Shown piece by piece: positions 25,740 to 34,551 of a stretch of 64,000 nt of DNA. The position numbers and the translations under genes are program-made. Where the stretch lies: assembly GCA_002347405.1 (NCBI GenBank), contig DDXB01000015.1, forward strand, positions 16,473-80,472. Reading direction: 5' to 3'. Positions within the stretch are counted from its first letter, which is position 1. The number at the start of each line of letters is the position of its first letter. This DNA is from Rhodocyclaceae bacterium UBA2271. Lineage in GTDB: Bacteria > Pseudomonadota > Gammaproteobacteria > Burkholderiales > Rhodocyclaceae. The notes under the pieces are model-generated. The model was given only the letters and a program-made list of their open reading frames with translations, was not told where the DNA came from and did no database searches.

Positions 25740-28009
25740 TGGGTGGCAGCAGCAAATCGCAAACCGTTGGCTACCGCTACCGGATGGGGCTGCATCTGGC
25801 CCTGTGCCAAGGGCCCGTCGATGCCGTGCAGGAAATCCAGATGGGCGACCGTACCGCGTGGGGTGATGCCGACCGCGCGCCGCTGTCCAGCGGGCATGGG
25901 CTCACCAGCCTCTCCATCAACAAGCCCACTCTGTTTGGCGGTGACGAGCGCGAAGGTGGCGTGGTCGGCACCATCGATGTGCTTCCGGGTCACGCAGGAC
26001 AAGCTCGCAACGACTATCTGATGAGTCGCCTTGGGCCAGCCATTCCGGCATTCCGAGGCGTGCTGTCCTTGGTGGCGCGCAAGATCCTGTTTGCGGCCAA
26101 CAACCCGTACATCAAGCCTTGGGCTGTGCGGGTGCGTCGCTTCAATGCCGGTTGGCATGACCATGCCTGGATGGGAGATTCTGAAGTCCGCATCTGGGAT
26201 GAGAACGAAGGACAGGAGATCAGCGTCGGCATGAATCCGGCGCACATCCTGGTTCAGTGCCTCACCGATCCGCACTGGGGCATGGGCTATCCGCAGAGCA
26301 CCATCGGTTGGAGTTTCTGGAATGCGGCATGGGCTTTGTCGAGTGAGGGCTTCGGCCTCAATTTGATCTGGACGCGCCAGCAGCCCATCGAGAGCTTCAT
26401 CGGCCAGGTCATCGACCACATTGGCGGCATCCTCTACACCGATCCGGAGCAAGGCACGTTTGAACTCAAGCTGCTGCGCGACGACTACTGGATCGACAGC
26501 CTGCCGCAGTTGGGCCCCGACGAAATCGTGCGGCTGGAACGCTTCGAGCGCGCCCAGTGGGGCGAGCTGCCCAACGAACTGACCGTGGTCTACACCGATT
26601 GGCAAACCGGCGGTGATGCGACGGTCACAGTCGAAAATCTTGCCGCCATCCAGTTGCAAGGCGGCGTGATCAATCAGCGCCGCGATTACCCAGGCGTCAA
26701 CTACGGGCCGCTGGCTGCCCGGCTGGCCTTGCGTGACCTGCGCGCCTTGGGTTCGCCGCTGGCCCGGATGAGTCTGACCGTGGCACGCGACACGCTGGAA
26801 CGTGCGCCGCTGCCGGGCGATGTGTTCCTGCTGAACTGGCCGCGCTTGGGTGTAGACCAGATGGTGGTGCGCGTCACCGGCATCGACACCGGCACCTTGG
26901 GTGCGGCGGAATGGCGCATCGAAGCGATGGAAGATGTGTTCGGGATGAGCAACACCGTGTTGTCGCCCCCGCCACCGCACGTCGATGAGCCGACCATCGA
27001 ACCTTTGCCGCCCGCCTTGGTGCTGGCCGTCGAGGTGCCGTATTGGGAGCTGGCCCGGCGCTTGTCGCGTGCAGATCTGGCCTACCTGACCGATACAGAC
27101 ACCTATCTCGGTGCGTTGGCCGCAGCCGGTGGCACCGGGCAGTTGAATTGGCAACTGGCCATCGGCACGTCCGGCGGCGACCTCACAGCCGTTGTGGGCG
27201 AGGACTACGCACCACTGCTGACGCTCGATGCAGCCTTGCCTGCCAGCGAGGTCGATGCCATCGGTATGCCAGTGACGGCTATCAGCCAGCCGGAAAGACT
27301 GGCCGTGGGCGACTACGCCTATCTGGTGGCCGCCAGTGGGGCGATTGCAGAGGCCGTCGCTGTCCTGGCCTTCGATGCTGCAAACGCAACCATTGATCTC
27401 GCACGCGGCGTGCTCGACACCACACCTCAGGCACATCCCTCGGGGACTCGTCTGATCGGTGTCGGCGAATGGCTGGCATCCGAAGGTGCGGAGCGCGCCC
27501 CGGGCGAATCGGTGTTCGTGGGTGCGATTCCTCGCACGTCGACCGATCAGGGCGATCCTGTGCTGGCCACCAACGGGCAGCCGATGATGCTGGCCGGTCG
27601 GCAGTCCTGGCCGTATCCACCCGGTCGCATCCGTCTCAATGGCCAGACCGAGCCAGCCGTGGTGGCCGGTGACCTTACCGTCGCGTGGGCCCACCGCGAC
27701 CGCACGCAGCAGACCGCCTACCTCGTGCAGCAAGACGAAGGCGATATCGGGCCTGAACTGGGTGTGACCTACACGCTGCGCATCCGCAATCGCAACAACG
27801 TGCTGGTTCGTACTGAGACGGGGTTGCTTGGCACCACTTACATCTGGACCGCAGCCGTGGCCGCGCTGGATGCCGGTGCGCTGGGTGACCGCATTACGGT
27901 CGAGATCAGTGCCGAGCGCGATGGTTTGAGTAGCTGGCAGCCGCAGGTGCGGGTCATGGATCGCGCGGGCTACGGCCTGCGCTGGGGACAGTATTGGGGA
28001 GGTGTGTGA
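25739..28009 (+). CDS. Tail tip / host-specificity protein, gpJ-like
   Basis: A 756-residue tail tip protein, start overlapping the previous stop. The N terminus (RYRMGLHLALCQGPVDAVQE) and the central hub-like region are typical of TipJ-type proteins. The C-terminal 200 residues look like fibronectin-like strands (GDLTVAWAHRDRTQQTAYLV, YTLRIRNRNNVLVRTETG) that could bind host receptors. It is shorter than lambda J (about 1130 residues), so fewer receptor-binding domains are present. The glycosyltransferase follows with a TGATG overlap. Confidence 0.87.
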   Translation: MGGSSKSQTVGYRYRMGLHLALCQGPVDAVQEIQMGDRTAWGDADRAPLSSGHGLTSLSINKPTLFGGDEREGGVVGTIDVLPGHAGQARNDYLMSRLGPAIPAFRGVLSLVARKILFAANNPYIKPWAVRVRRFNAGWHDHAWMGDSEVRIWDENEGQEISVGMNPAHILVQCLTDPHWGMGYPQSTIGWSFWNAAWALSSEGFGLNLIWTRQQPIESFIGQVIDHIGGILYTDPEQGTFELKLLRDDYWIDSLPQLGPDEIVRLERFERAQWGELPNELTVVYTDWQTGGDATVTVENLAAIQLQGGVINQRRDYPGVNYGPLAARLALRDLRALGSPLARMSLTVARDTLERAPLPGDVFLLNWPRLGVDQMVVRVTGIDTGTLGAAEWRIEAMEDVFGMSNTVLSPPPPHVDEPTIEPLPPALVLAVEVPYWELARRLSRADLAYLTDTDTYLGALAAAGGTGQLNWQLAIGTSGGDLTAVVGEDYAPLLTLDAALPASEVDAIGMPVTAISQPERLAVGDYAYLVAASGAIAEAVAVLAFDAANATIDLARGVLDTTPQAHPSGTRLIGVGEWLASEGAERAPGESVFVGAIPRTSTDQGDPVLATNGQPMMLAGRQSWPYPPGRIRLNGQTEPAVVAGDLTVAWAHRDRTQQTAYLVQQDEGDIGPELGVTYTLRIRNRNNVLVRTETGLLGTTYIWTAAVAALDAGALGDRITVEISAERDGLSSWQPQVRVMDRAGYGLRWGQYWGGV

Positions 28010-28617
28010 TGGAAGCACGCATTGATGTTCATCTGCTCACCCTGAACGAGCCTGCCGAATGGCGGGAGGCCTGCATCGCCAGCCTCGAGGACGCACCGAT
28101 CCAGTTGCACGTTTTGCCGGGCATTCCGGGCCGCATTGGTGAGGCACGCGCGGCAGGTTATGCGCAAGGCACGCTGCCACTGGTGTCCTTCGTCGATCCC
28201 GACGATCTGTACGAAGCCAGTGCCTTCAGGCAACTGGCCAATGCGTTGGACGCCTGCCCGCAAGCCGTGATGGCCTACACCGACGAGGCGCTGACCGACG
28301 AAAACGGCCAGGACCTCGCCGTGCGGCGTCTGGCCTACAGCCGCTGGCAGCACGCGAACAGCGCCAGCCATGTGCACGGCCTGATCGTGATGCGTCGATC
28401 TGCCGTGGAAGCCGTGCTCAAAGAAACCACCGACCTCAACAACTTCGCCGACTGGCTGCTGACCCTACTCGTGGCCAAGCGTGGCGGCGTGTTGTACCTG
28501 CCCATCGTTGGGCGGCACTGGCGACAGCACCCGCATCAAAGCCACCGCACCGGCGATCCGGATGCTGTCCGGCGAATACGTCAAACCATCGGCCAAGCAT
28601 CGAATCTCTGGAGATAG
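28009..28617 (+). CDS. Small GT-A-fold glycosyltransferase-like protein in tail operon
   Basis: A 202-residue protein with GT2-like features: N-terminal strand RIDVHLLTLNEPAEWREACI, a DxD-type motif in VSFVDPDDLYEASAF at about residue 63, and MAYTDEALTDENG, a pattern of family 2 glycosyltransferases. It is shorter than usual (about 250-330 residues). The start is the ATG at 28009, overlapping the J stop. It could sugar-modify a tail protein or alter host surface glycans; the substrate is unknown. Confidence 0.75.
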   Translation: MEARIDVHLLTLNEPAEWREACIASLEDAPIQLHVLPGIPGRIGEARAAGYAQGTLPLVSFVDPDDLYEASAFRQLANALDACPQAVMAYTDEALTDENGQDLAVRRLAYSRWQHANSASHVHGLIVMRRSAVEAVLKETTDLNNFADWLLTLLVAKRGGVLYLPIVGRHWRQHPHQSHRTGDPDAVRRIRQTIGQASNLWR

Positions 28618-28620
28618 ACC

Positions 28621-28971
28621 ATGTCATCAACCGACCCAAACCTGGGACTCAATTACGGCTGGACGCTCGGCGAAAGTGGCTGGGACACCGGCATGGACGC
28701 CAACCTCAAGCGCCTCGGCGCGGTGGTCGGTCTGTCCGTGAAAGACCGCGACCTGACCACACCACCGGCCAGCCCCATCAATGGCGACCGCTACATCGTG
28801 CCTGCGGCTGTCACGGGCGTGTGGGCAGGCAAAACCAATCAGATCGCCGTGCGCATCGCCGATGCCTGGGAGTACCACGTGCCCAAGATCGGCTGGCTTT
28901 GCTTCATCGAGGACGAGGCCAAGCTCTCGGCCTACAAATCCACCGGCTGGAGCGCTGGCATCGCCATCTGA
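28621..28971 (+). CDS. DUF2793-type tail protein
   Basis: A 116-residue protein with the DUF2793 pattern: PNLGLNYGWTLGESGWDTGM, ASPINGDRYIVPAAVTGVWA and IGWLCFIEDEAKLSAYKSTG. DUF2793 proteins are small tail-fibre-associated proteins of siphoviral tails. GGAG precedes the ATG. It is followed by a 13-bp-arm hairpin. Confidence 0.82.
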   Translation: MSSTDPNLGLNYGWTLGESGWDTGMDANLKRLGAVVGLSVKDRDLTTPPASPINGDRYIVPAAVTGVWAGKTNQIAVRIADAWEYHVPKIGWLCFIEDEAKLSAYKSTGWSAGIAI

Positions 28972-28993
28972 ATATCCATCTTTGTACCCACCG

Positions 28994-29030
28994 GAAACCC
29001 GCCCAGATGTTCATGCACTGGGCGGGTTTC
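28994..29030 (+). terminator. Strong hairpin between tail and lysis genes
   Basis: Perfect 13-bp arms GAAACCCGCCCAG (28994-29006) and CTGGGCGGGTTTC (29018-29030) with an 11-base loop. It is directly followed by ATTTCAGGAG, the ribosome site of the lysis operon. It resembles the hairpins at 3475 and 15152. Confidence 0.7.
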
Positions 29031-29048
29031 GCATTTCAGGAGACTGCT

Positions 29049-29354
29049 ATGACCGAACCCGAACAACAACAGCCCGCGCTCGTCGAGAACATGCTGCTCT
29101 TGCGCCGTGAGGACTTCGACGAACTGCTCGACCGCGCCGCTGAACGCGGGGCCGAGCGTGTCCTGACCCACCTTGGCCTGGAAAATGGCCACGCTGCACG
29201 CGACATCCGCGAACTGCGTGACCTGCTGGAAGCCTGGCGAGATGCCCGCCGCACGGCTTGGCAGACCACCGTCAAGGTCATCACCACCGGCATCCTGGCC
29301 GCGCTGCTGGTCGGTGCCGCCATCAAGTTGAAACTGATGGGAGGCCCACAATGA
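29049..29354 (+). CDS. DUF6127-like lysis-region membrane protein
   Basis: A 101-residue protein. The N-terminal part is acidic and helical (REDFDELLDRAAERGAERVL), and one hydrophobic segment lies near the C terminus (VITTGILAALLVGAAIKL). Similar DUF6127 proteins precede holin-like genes. It may act as an accessory holin/antiholin (inference). AGGAG precedes the ATG; its stop overlaps the next gene by four bases. Confidence 0.7.
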   Translation: MTEPEQQQPALVENMLLLRREDFDELLDRAAERGAERVLTHLGLENGHAARDIRELRDLLEAWRDARRTAWQTTVKVITTGILAALLVGAAIKLKLMGGPQ

Positions 29355-29827
29355 TCGAGACCTTGCTCGGTGGTCTCCTCGGTGGGGCCTTCCGACTCGC
29401 ACCTGAAATCCTCAAGTGGCTCGACCGCAAAGGCGAGCGCGGCCACGAACTGGCGATGCAGGACAAGGCGCTGGAGTTCGAGAAACTGCGCGGCGCACAG
29501 CGAATGTCTGAAATCGGCGCGGGTGCCGATGCCGCGTGGAACGTCGGTGCCATCGAAACCTTGCGCGAAGCCGTGCGCACGCAGGGCGAGAAAACCGGCG
29601 TGAGCTGGGCCGATGCCTTGTCTTGCAGCGTGCGCCCCGTGATCACCTACTGGTTCATGGCCCTGTACTGCGCCGCCAAGACGGCCGCATTTGCAGCAGC
29701 CGTGACCGCTGGCGCTGGATGGGGCACAGCTATCCTGCATGCCTGGACGGAGGCCGATCAGGCGCTGTGGGCTGGGGTGCTCAACTTCTGGTTCCTCGGG
29801 CGCGTGTTTGACCGGGTGCGGCCGTGA
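29351..29827 (+). CDS. Holin-like membrane protein (3-TM type)
   Basis: A 158-residue protein with an amphipathic N-terminal half and hydrophobic segments near residues 96-115 (VRPVITYWFMALYCAAKTAA), 117-133 and 139-155. This agrees with the three-TM-type holins that carry the SVRPVITYWF motif. It should permeabilise the inner membrane and release the endolysin. It is coupled to both neighbours. Confidence 0.75.
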   Translation: MIETLLGGLLGGAFRLAPEILKWLDRKGERGHELAMQDKALEFEKLRGAQRMSEIGAGADAAWNVGAIETLREAVRTQGEKTGVSWADALSCSVRPVITYWFMALYCAAKTAAFAAAVTAGAGWGTAILHAWTEADQALWAGVLNFWFLGRVFDRVRP

Positions 29828-30300
29828 TCGAAGTACCGAAAGCGGCCATCGATCTGGCCAAGCGCTTTGAGGGATTCGAGCGCAAGGTGAAGCGCGGTAT
29901 TGAGATCACTGCCGTTCCCTATATCTGCCCAGCAGGGTTCTGGACGATTGGGTACGGCCATCTCTGCGATTCCAAGCACCCACCGATTACGGAGACGGAA
30001 GCAGAGGTCTATCTGGCGCGCGACCTCCAATCGGCACTCGCTGCCACGCTGCGCTACTGCCCGGTGCTGGCCACACAACCGGAGGAGCGGCTCGCGGCCA
30101 TTGTCGACTTCACGTTCAACCTTGGCGCGGGGCGGCTGCAGACATCAACGCTTCGTCGGCGGGTGAATCAGCTTGACTGGTTTGCTGCAGGGCAAGAACT
30201 ACGCAGGTGGGTCTACGGGGGAGGTAAGCTACTGCCTGGACTAATGAAACGTCGGATAGCCGAGAGCTACTTGCTCGAGCAAAGATTACTGAGTAACTAG
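29824..30300 (+). CDS. Endolysin, GH24 lysozyme
   Basis: A 158-residue muramidase of the T4-lysozyme/lambdoid type. Catalytic Glu is in AKRFEGFE (residue 16), and GFWTIGYGH contains the conserved GYGH. EERLAAIVDFTFNLGAGRLQ is the C-terminal lobe motif. GTG start at 29824 overlaps the holin stop. No signal peptide or SAR-type segment is seen, so release through the holin is expected. It is the last gene of the late operon; composition changes after it. Confidence 0.9.
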   Translation: MIEVPKAAIDLAKRFEGFERKVKRGIEITAVPYICPAGFWTIGYGHLCDSKHPPITETEAEVYLARDLQSALAATLRYCPVLATQPEERLAAIVDFTFNLGAGRLQTSTLRRRVNQLDWFAAGQELRRWVYGGGKLLPGLMKRRIAESYLLEQRLLSN

Positions 30301-30371
30301 TGGCATCCTTAACTGCGGCGTGTCGGCAACCGTCTGCGCATTGCACCTAATAACCAAGTTGGTCGAGCGAT

Positions 30372-30830
30372 ATGTCAAACAGCTATTCAGTAGTATTTAA
30401 GCCATCAACTTGGCGAGAATTTAAAGCAATGCCAAGCAAAGCACTTGGCTTTCGCTTAACTCTTGAGACAAGCCTGAAAAACGTAGAGATTGGGGATGTC
30501 TTGATTTGCTACCTAGCAGAGAGAATGACTTGGTGTGGAGTTTTGAAGGTCGCATCAAAGCCATACAAATCACCCGAGCACATCTATGCGAAGAAGCACG
30601 GATTACCCGTCATAGTTGAGGTTGACCCAATTCGCATACTCGACGAAGAAGCAGAAGTCCCGGTAAAAACGAAAGAGCTTTGGGATTCTCTAGAACGCTT
30701 TAGGAATGTCGACCATCGCGTTAACGGCTGGGCGGTGAATGTCGGACTAATTCGATCCTTGCGAAAACTAAGCAACAAGGATGCGCAAATGCTGCAATCG
30801 TTTCTACTAGGAACATCCGAACGAATTTAA
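30372..30830 (+). CDS. EVE/PUA-like domain protein
   Basis: A 152-residue single-domain protein. The N terminus (SYSVVFKPSTWREFKAMP) and VEIGDVLICYLAERMTWCGV, followed by LKVAS, correspond to the first strands and the GD-F-Y core of EVE/PUA-like domains, which bind modified bases in nucleic acids. It lies 70 bases after the endolysin but in AT-rich DNA. It is convergent with the McrC-like gene (24-base gap). An association with McrBC-type restriction is well known for EVE domains and supports the reading. The call is by pattern only and needs a profile search. Confidence 0.65.
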   Translation: MSNSYSVVFKPSTWREFKAMPSKALGFRLTLETSLKNVEIGDVLICYLAERMTWCGVLKVASKPYKSPEHIYAKKHGLPVIVEVDPIRILDEEAEVPVKTKELWDSLERFRNVDHRVNGWAVNVGLIRSLRKLSNKDAQMLQSFLLGTSERI

Positions 30831-30853
30831 TTTTGCGAATTGCTCGATTCAAA

Positions 30854-32137
30854 CTATTTACTATCAATCCTGCCCATCCACGCGCCAACTATTTTTTGTA
30901 TATCTTCGTGAAAATTACATTCCGCGAATGCTGTAGGGTGTGCGCTGATTAATTCAAGCAAACGCCCATCAGGCGACTTGATGGTTCTAGAGAATCCGTT
31001 CTGGGAAACAAAGGCAAGAACGCCCCAATTTGTTCCGCCACCGAGGGTTTTTCGAAAGTTTTCAAAATACCCAAGCATTTTGTATGTTTCCTCTGACCGC
31101 GTTGCCCCAACTACCATCCTGTTTTTTGCATCGATTATGATTCGATGAGTCCCATCTGCAACTACTGTTATATCCGGTATGCCTCGCAGAGAGCTTCCGG
31201 TGGATTCATAGAACCAATTTGCATCATCACTGGGCAAGGAGCATTGAAACCAAATTTCAATGCGTGTTGATGAAAAATCAAACGTGTAAATTGGCCTTCG
31301 TCTGCTATCCGTCATCTTGCATGGGCCATCTATCAATTTCCCACCAAGCTTGATGAATGCCTGTGCGACTGAACGAATGCACCAGATTTCGTAGATTCGA
31401 TCAAGAAACGATTGATCAGCCGGAAAGGATAGAAGCGAGTTGACGAACTTCTCCGAAGATGGTGATCCGGAAAATTCCTCGCCAATTAAGTGCCAATCCC
31501 TTACCAAAGCTACTAGGGCTGCATAAGCTTGTTCGTTGCCTGTCTGTCTTCGTGCAATTCGCCGACATGCCTCCATATACAGCCTGGGCAAGGATGAGGT
31601 ACAGGAAATCACACTCCATGGATCACGCTTCATTCGGCCAAGGATCCAGCTCTTATACCTCCGCCCAAGTATGGTCTCGGCGGAGTTCGGCGGAAACTGA
31701 GATATGGGTAGACGTTGAAGCAATACCCTAAAAACTCGCACTACCAGCTCATTTTCTGGCGTCGATGCGTTCTCCGTAGTTACTAGGATGGGATAGCTCT
31801 TCGGCCAAGAAAAAGACGCAGATCTCCTGGCCACGTATCGGGGTATATCGAGTCGACCGCGTATCACTCCCCTAGTCTCTGTCCGAGTGGTATCTGTTAC
31901 GCTTGACAAGCCACTCTCTATTCTTTGAACTATTGGAAATAGCTCGGCACAACATGCAATGGCGTGCCTAAATCGAATGTGCTGACCAAATTCGATACTT
32001 TCTTCGTCAGCCTCCTGGCCAATAGACGCAGATGCTCCTGCAAGCTCTACGCTCTCTCCAGAGAAGTATGTCGATATAAGAGGAAGCGCCTCCTTAAGGA
32101 AGCGCTGCCCCAGCTGATTGTCATTGTTCTGGGACAA
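30854..32137 (-). CDS. McrC-like PD-(D/E)XK nuclease subunit (LlaJI/DUF2357-like)
   Basis: About 427 residues if started at the TTG at 32137, which follows GGGAATGCAC. A farther TTG at 32215 would overlap the motor gene by 95 bases and is less likely. RGVIRGRLDIPRYVARR resembles the N-terminal pattern of McrC/DUF2357 proteins. The nuclease core is GIPDITVV followed by IIIDAKNRM, giving PD...D-A-K about 16 residues apart. It is probably the cleaving subunit moved by the McrB-like motor encoded immediately upstream with a short overlap. Last gene of the minus-strand operon. Confidence 0.78.
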   Translation of the reverse strand: MSQNNDNQLGQRFLKEALPLISTYFSGESVELAGASASIGQEADEESIEFGQHIRFRHAIACCAELFPIVQRIESGLSSVTDTTRTETRGVIRGRLDIPRYVARRSASFSWPKSYPILVTTENASTPENELVVRVFRVLLQRLPISQFPPNSAETILGRRYKSWILGRMKRDPWSVISCTSSLPRLYMEACRRIARRQTGNEQAYAALVALVRDWHLIGEEFSGSPSSEKFVNSLLSFPADQSFLDRIYEIWCIRSVAQAFIKLGGKLIDGPCKMTDSRRRPIYTFDFSSTRIEIWFQCSLPSDDANWFYESTGSSLRGIPDITVVADGTHRIIIDAKNRMVVGATRSEETYKMLGYFENFRKTLGGGTNWGVLAFVSQNGFSRTIKSPDGRLLELISAHPTAFAECNFHEDIQKIVGAWMGRIDSK

Positions 32138-33362
32138 AGTGCATTCCCGATGCCGAAATAATGAGCAATTGGCGCGCAAATTGATTTGAAAACGGCTGTG
32201 GTAGTGCGCTCGCAAACTTGACGAGTTGATCGGGCTCCAGAACGTCGGATTCGAACAGCGGCGCCAACTTGACAGATGCTGCCCAGTCGAGATTCAGATC
32301 AGCAGTCGCATCGACTTCTCCATCTTGCCGATGTCTTGTCAAAAAAATTTCTACAGTATCAATTAACTGAGCTGTTCCAATCGGAAGGTGTGGAACTCCT
32401 CCACCATCCGGAGCATATCTAACAGATTCGACAATTCCGAACAATGCTGCAATACGCTCAAGGTGGGAGTTTTTCGCCTCTTGCAATATGAGATCAGTGG
32501 TTGCAGCAGCTCGCTCCGGATTCATTGAACATTCGCGACGAGCGATGCGTTGCGCAGCTCTTTGAATGACATACGAAAATTCTTTGATCGCGGGAGATGC
32601 GTGGCCTGGATCAAAACGCCACGTCTCGTTCGAAGGCTTCTTAGGTGGCACGTCAAGAGAAATAAATGTAAATCGACGTCGAATAGCTTGGCTCAGACTT
32701 TGAACAAATTGCTTGTCATATGAGTTAAGTGTTGCAATTATTCGAAACCTCTTTGGTATGACCAATTCCCTGTTTCCATCTTTTTGATGGGGGAGATTAA
32801 TTGGTACCAGATCATCCGTGCCTAGCACAGAGAAAAGCTCGCCGAATGCTTTATCAAGATGAGCGCGATTTAATTCATCAATCAATAGCCACTCGGCTTG
32901 CGGATGACTGGGGTCATCAAAATGCTGAACAACATTATTTCCACATCGAATCACTGCCTCAGTTAGTGCGCCGTTAACCGGGGTAATTTCTTCCTTGCGG
33001 TCTTCGGTTAGCCGCAACTCAAGTCGGCCAATGACATCGTAGATCGTCCAATCCTCATGTGCAGTCACTGCGAAAGTCGATGCGTTGAATGCTTTAGCTA
33101 AGGCACGTACAAGGGAACTCTTTCCTGTGCCTGGTGGCCCCTGCAACACAATATGTCCAACGCGTATTGCCGCAGCAGCCGCTCGGAGGACGTCCTCCGG
33201 AACGACCAACTGAGATGTGGCCTCCGCTAGGCGATTATCAAAATCATCAGGAAATTCAAGGTCATATTGAGCAATCTCACGCAAACGTTCGATTGATTCG
33301 TGAAAATCAGTCGGAGGAATTGCGCCACTATCAACTAGCTCGCTTTCATTGATATCAGACAT
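32121..33362 (-). CDS. McrB-like AAA+ motor subunit
   Basis: A 413-residue AAA+ protein. Walker A GPPGTGKS is at residues 75-82 and Walker B IDELNRA at 161-167, followed by KAFGELFSVLG, which is the McrB-family pattern. McrB's GTP-selecting MNTADR motif is here LNSYDK (212-217), then RRRF, so nucleotide choice cannot be read off. There is no N-terminal DNA-binding domain, unlike E. coli McrB. The target-recognition function may therefore lie in the upstream 398-aa protein or the EVE protein. It overlaps that upstream gene by 8 bases. Confidence 0.85.
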   Translation of the reverse strand: MSDINESELVDSGAIPPTDFHESIERLREIAQYDLEFPDDFDNRLAEATSQLVVPEDVLRAAAAAIRVGHIVLQGPPGTGKSSLVRALAKAFNASTFAVTAHEDWTIYDVIGRLELRLTEDRKEEITPVNGALTEAVIRCGNNVVQHFDDPSHPQAEWLLIDELNRAHLDKAFGELFSVLGTDDLVPINLPHQKDGNRELVIPKRFRIIATLNSYDKQFVQSLSQAIRRRFTFISLDVPPKKPSNETWRFDPGHASPAIKEFSYVIQRAAQRIARRECSMNPERAAATTDLILQEAKNSHLERIAALFGIVESVRYAPDGGGVPHLPIGTAQLIDTVEIFLTRHRQDGEVDATADLNLDWAASVKLAPLFESDVLEPDQLVKFASALPQPFSNQFARQLLIISASGMHFVPEQ

Positions 33363-34551
33363 TATTACCCCCGAGAAGTGTGCGGATTGCTTGGATATTT
33401 GATATGGGCCTTGCTCGACGAATCCTTATTCTTACAACGTGGGCATCTACCAGCTCCTTGCCCTCAACCAGATGTGTCCATTGCTCGTCATGACTCAGAA
33501 TAATCCGCTGTCCACGTGCGAGTTGGCAGAGTGATGCAACAGAGCCTACAATGTGGTGTTCATCGAGGACCTGATAGTTTTCTCCCAAAGACAAAAGTAG
33601 CACTCTTTCACCCTGAAGCTCCACGCTTGAAAGGGTGGATGTTACTAGTGTCGCCATCGGTGTGACACGCGCACCAAGGTAGTCGAAATACTCCCGCTCA
33701 TCGGAAAAACGAGGTGCTGCAGGCAGGCGAGCGATTGCAAGCCCTCCGGTCGAACACTGATCGGATTGCCCACTGTTGGATAGCGCCTTTCTGATCATTC
33801 CCATCCAATCTCGCCTAATGAAATGCCGCCTCTTAGGTTCGGTTACACCATATGGACATTCAATATCCTCACCGCCAAGTAGCAAGTGATTCATTCCGGC
33901 GTGAACAGCAACTTGATTAAGTGAGTTATAAAAAGCACCTTGCCTTTGTGCTGCAGGCAAATTAACCTGGGCAATAAGTTCTGGATGCAACCTCAAACTA
34001 CGAACATCCTCAATCGCATCTATTGCTTCGTTTGTAAGAAACACTCGGCACAGAATTCGTTCTAACTCAGTCCACCATACATAGCCATCCAGGTCGAGTA
34101 GCGCCGCATACCAAAATCTGTAGAGAAGCAGGTCGGAATCTCTGTGTGCTTCGCTTTTAGGACGGCGAGGGCCTCGTAATGGGTAGCGCAACAAAAGATT
34201 TAGCCCGATCCAGGCGAATTCGTTGCGGTCATCTCTTTCGGCGGCTTCGCGAAGCTGTATGCCTGCTGGGGTGATGGTTATGCGGTTCGAACGCGACTCT
34301 ACGTAAAGAATACCGAATTCTTCAAACGTTGCTTTCCAACTTTCAACTGCATGTGAGCTTAATTGGCGAGGAGCTCCCGGCGACGACCAGTGAGACTTCA
34401 ATTGGTCATAGTCGGTAAAATCAAAAAATGAGAGCAAGGTCGTCCAAGCTTCCTGTGACTTCTCACTGTCGCTGAAGAAGCAGGGATAACCGTAGCTATT
34501 GACACGCCAAAAGTCATGCGCCCTTGATGCGCGGGGGAAAGCAATCGTCAA
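33355..34551 (-). CDS. Unrecognised 398-aa protein in McrBC/methyltransferase operon
   Basis: Conserved-looking but unfamiliar protein between the methyltransferases and the McrB-like motor, coupled to both (4-base and 8-base overlaps). The N-terminal 100 residues have a winged-helix feel (QAWTTLLSFF-like helix, then SVESWKATFEEFGILYVES and NRITITPAGIQLREA, as for ITITPAG wings). The middle is helical and aromatic. The C-terminal 130 residues are strand-rich (ATLVTSTLSSVELQGERVLL). The position fits a target-recognition or third restriction subunit, as in BsuMI. This is inference from order; no catalytic motif was found. Confidence 0.75.
   Translation of the reverse strand: MTIAFPRASRAHDFWRVNSYGYPCFFSDSEKSQEAWTTLLSFFDFTDYDQLKSHWSSPGAPRQLSSHAVESWKATFEEFGILYVESRSNRITITPAGIQLREAAERDDRNEFAWIGLNLLLRYPLRGPRRPKSEAHRDSDLLLYRFWYAALLDLDGYVWWTELERILCRVFLTNEAIDAIEDVRSLRLHPELIAQVNLPAAQRQGAFYNSLNQVAVHAGMNHLLLGGEDIECPYGVTEPKRRHFIRRDWMGMIRKALSNSGQSDQCSTGGLAIARLPAAPRFSDEREYFDYLGARVTPMATLVTSTLSSVELQGERVLLLSLGENYQVLDEHHIVGSVASLCQLARGQRIILSHDEQWTHLVEGKELVDAHVVRIRIRRARPISNIQAIRTLLGGNNV

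Noticed and set aside
25712..28018. 768-codon open frame on the minus strand across the J-like tail gene
   Set aside because: Shadow frame; the plus strand carries a coupled tail gene with family sequence, and the antisense translation has no recognisable domain.
1..30300. Phage considered as Mu-like or myovirus
   Set aside because: There is no sheath, baseplate wedge or MuA/MuB gene. The order is lambda-like with a single tube protein and G/GT chaperone.
32138..32215. Longer start of the McrC-like gene at 32215
   Set aside because: It would overlap the motor gene by 95 bases and uses a TTG without a ribosome site; the extra residues look like out-of-frame motor sequence.
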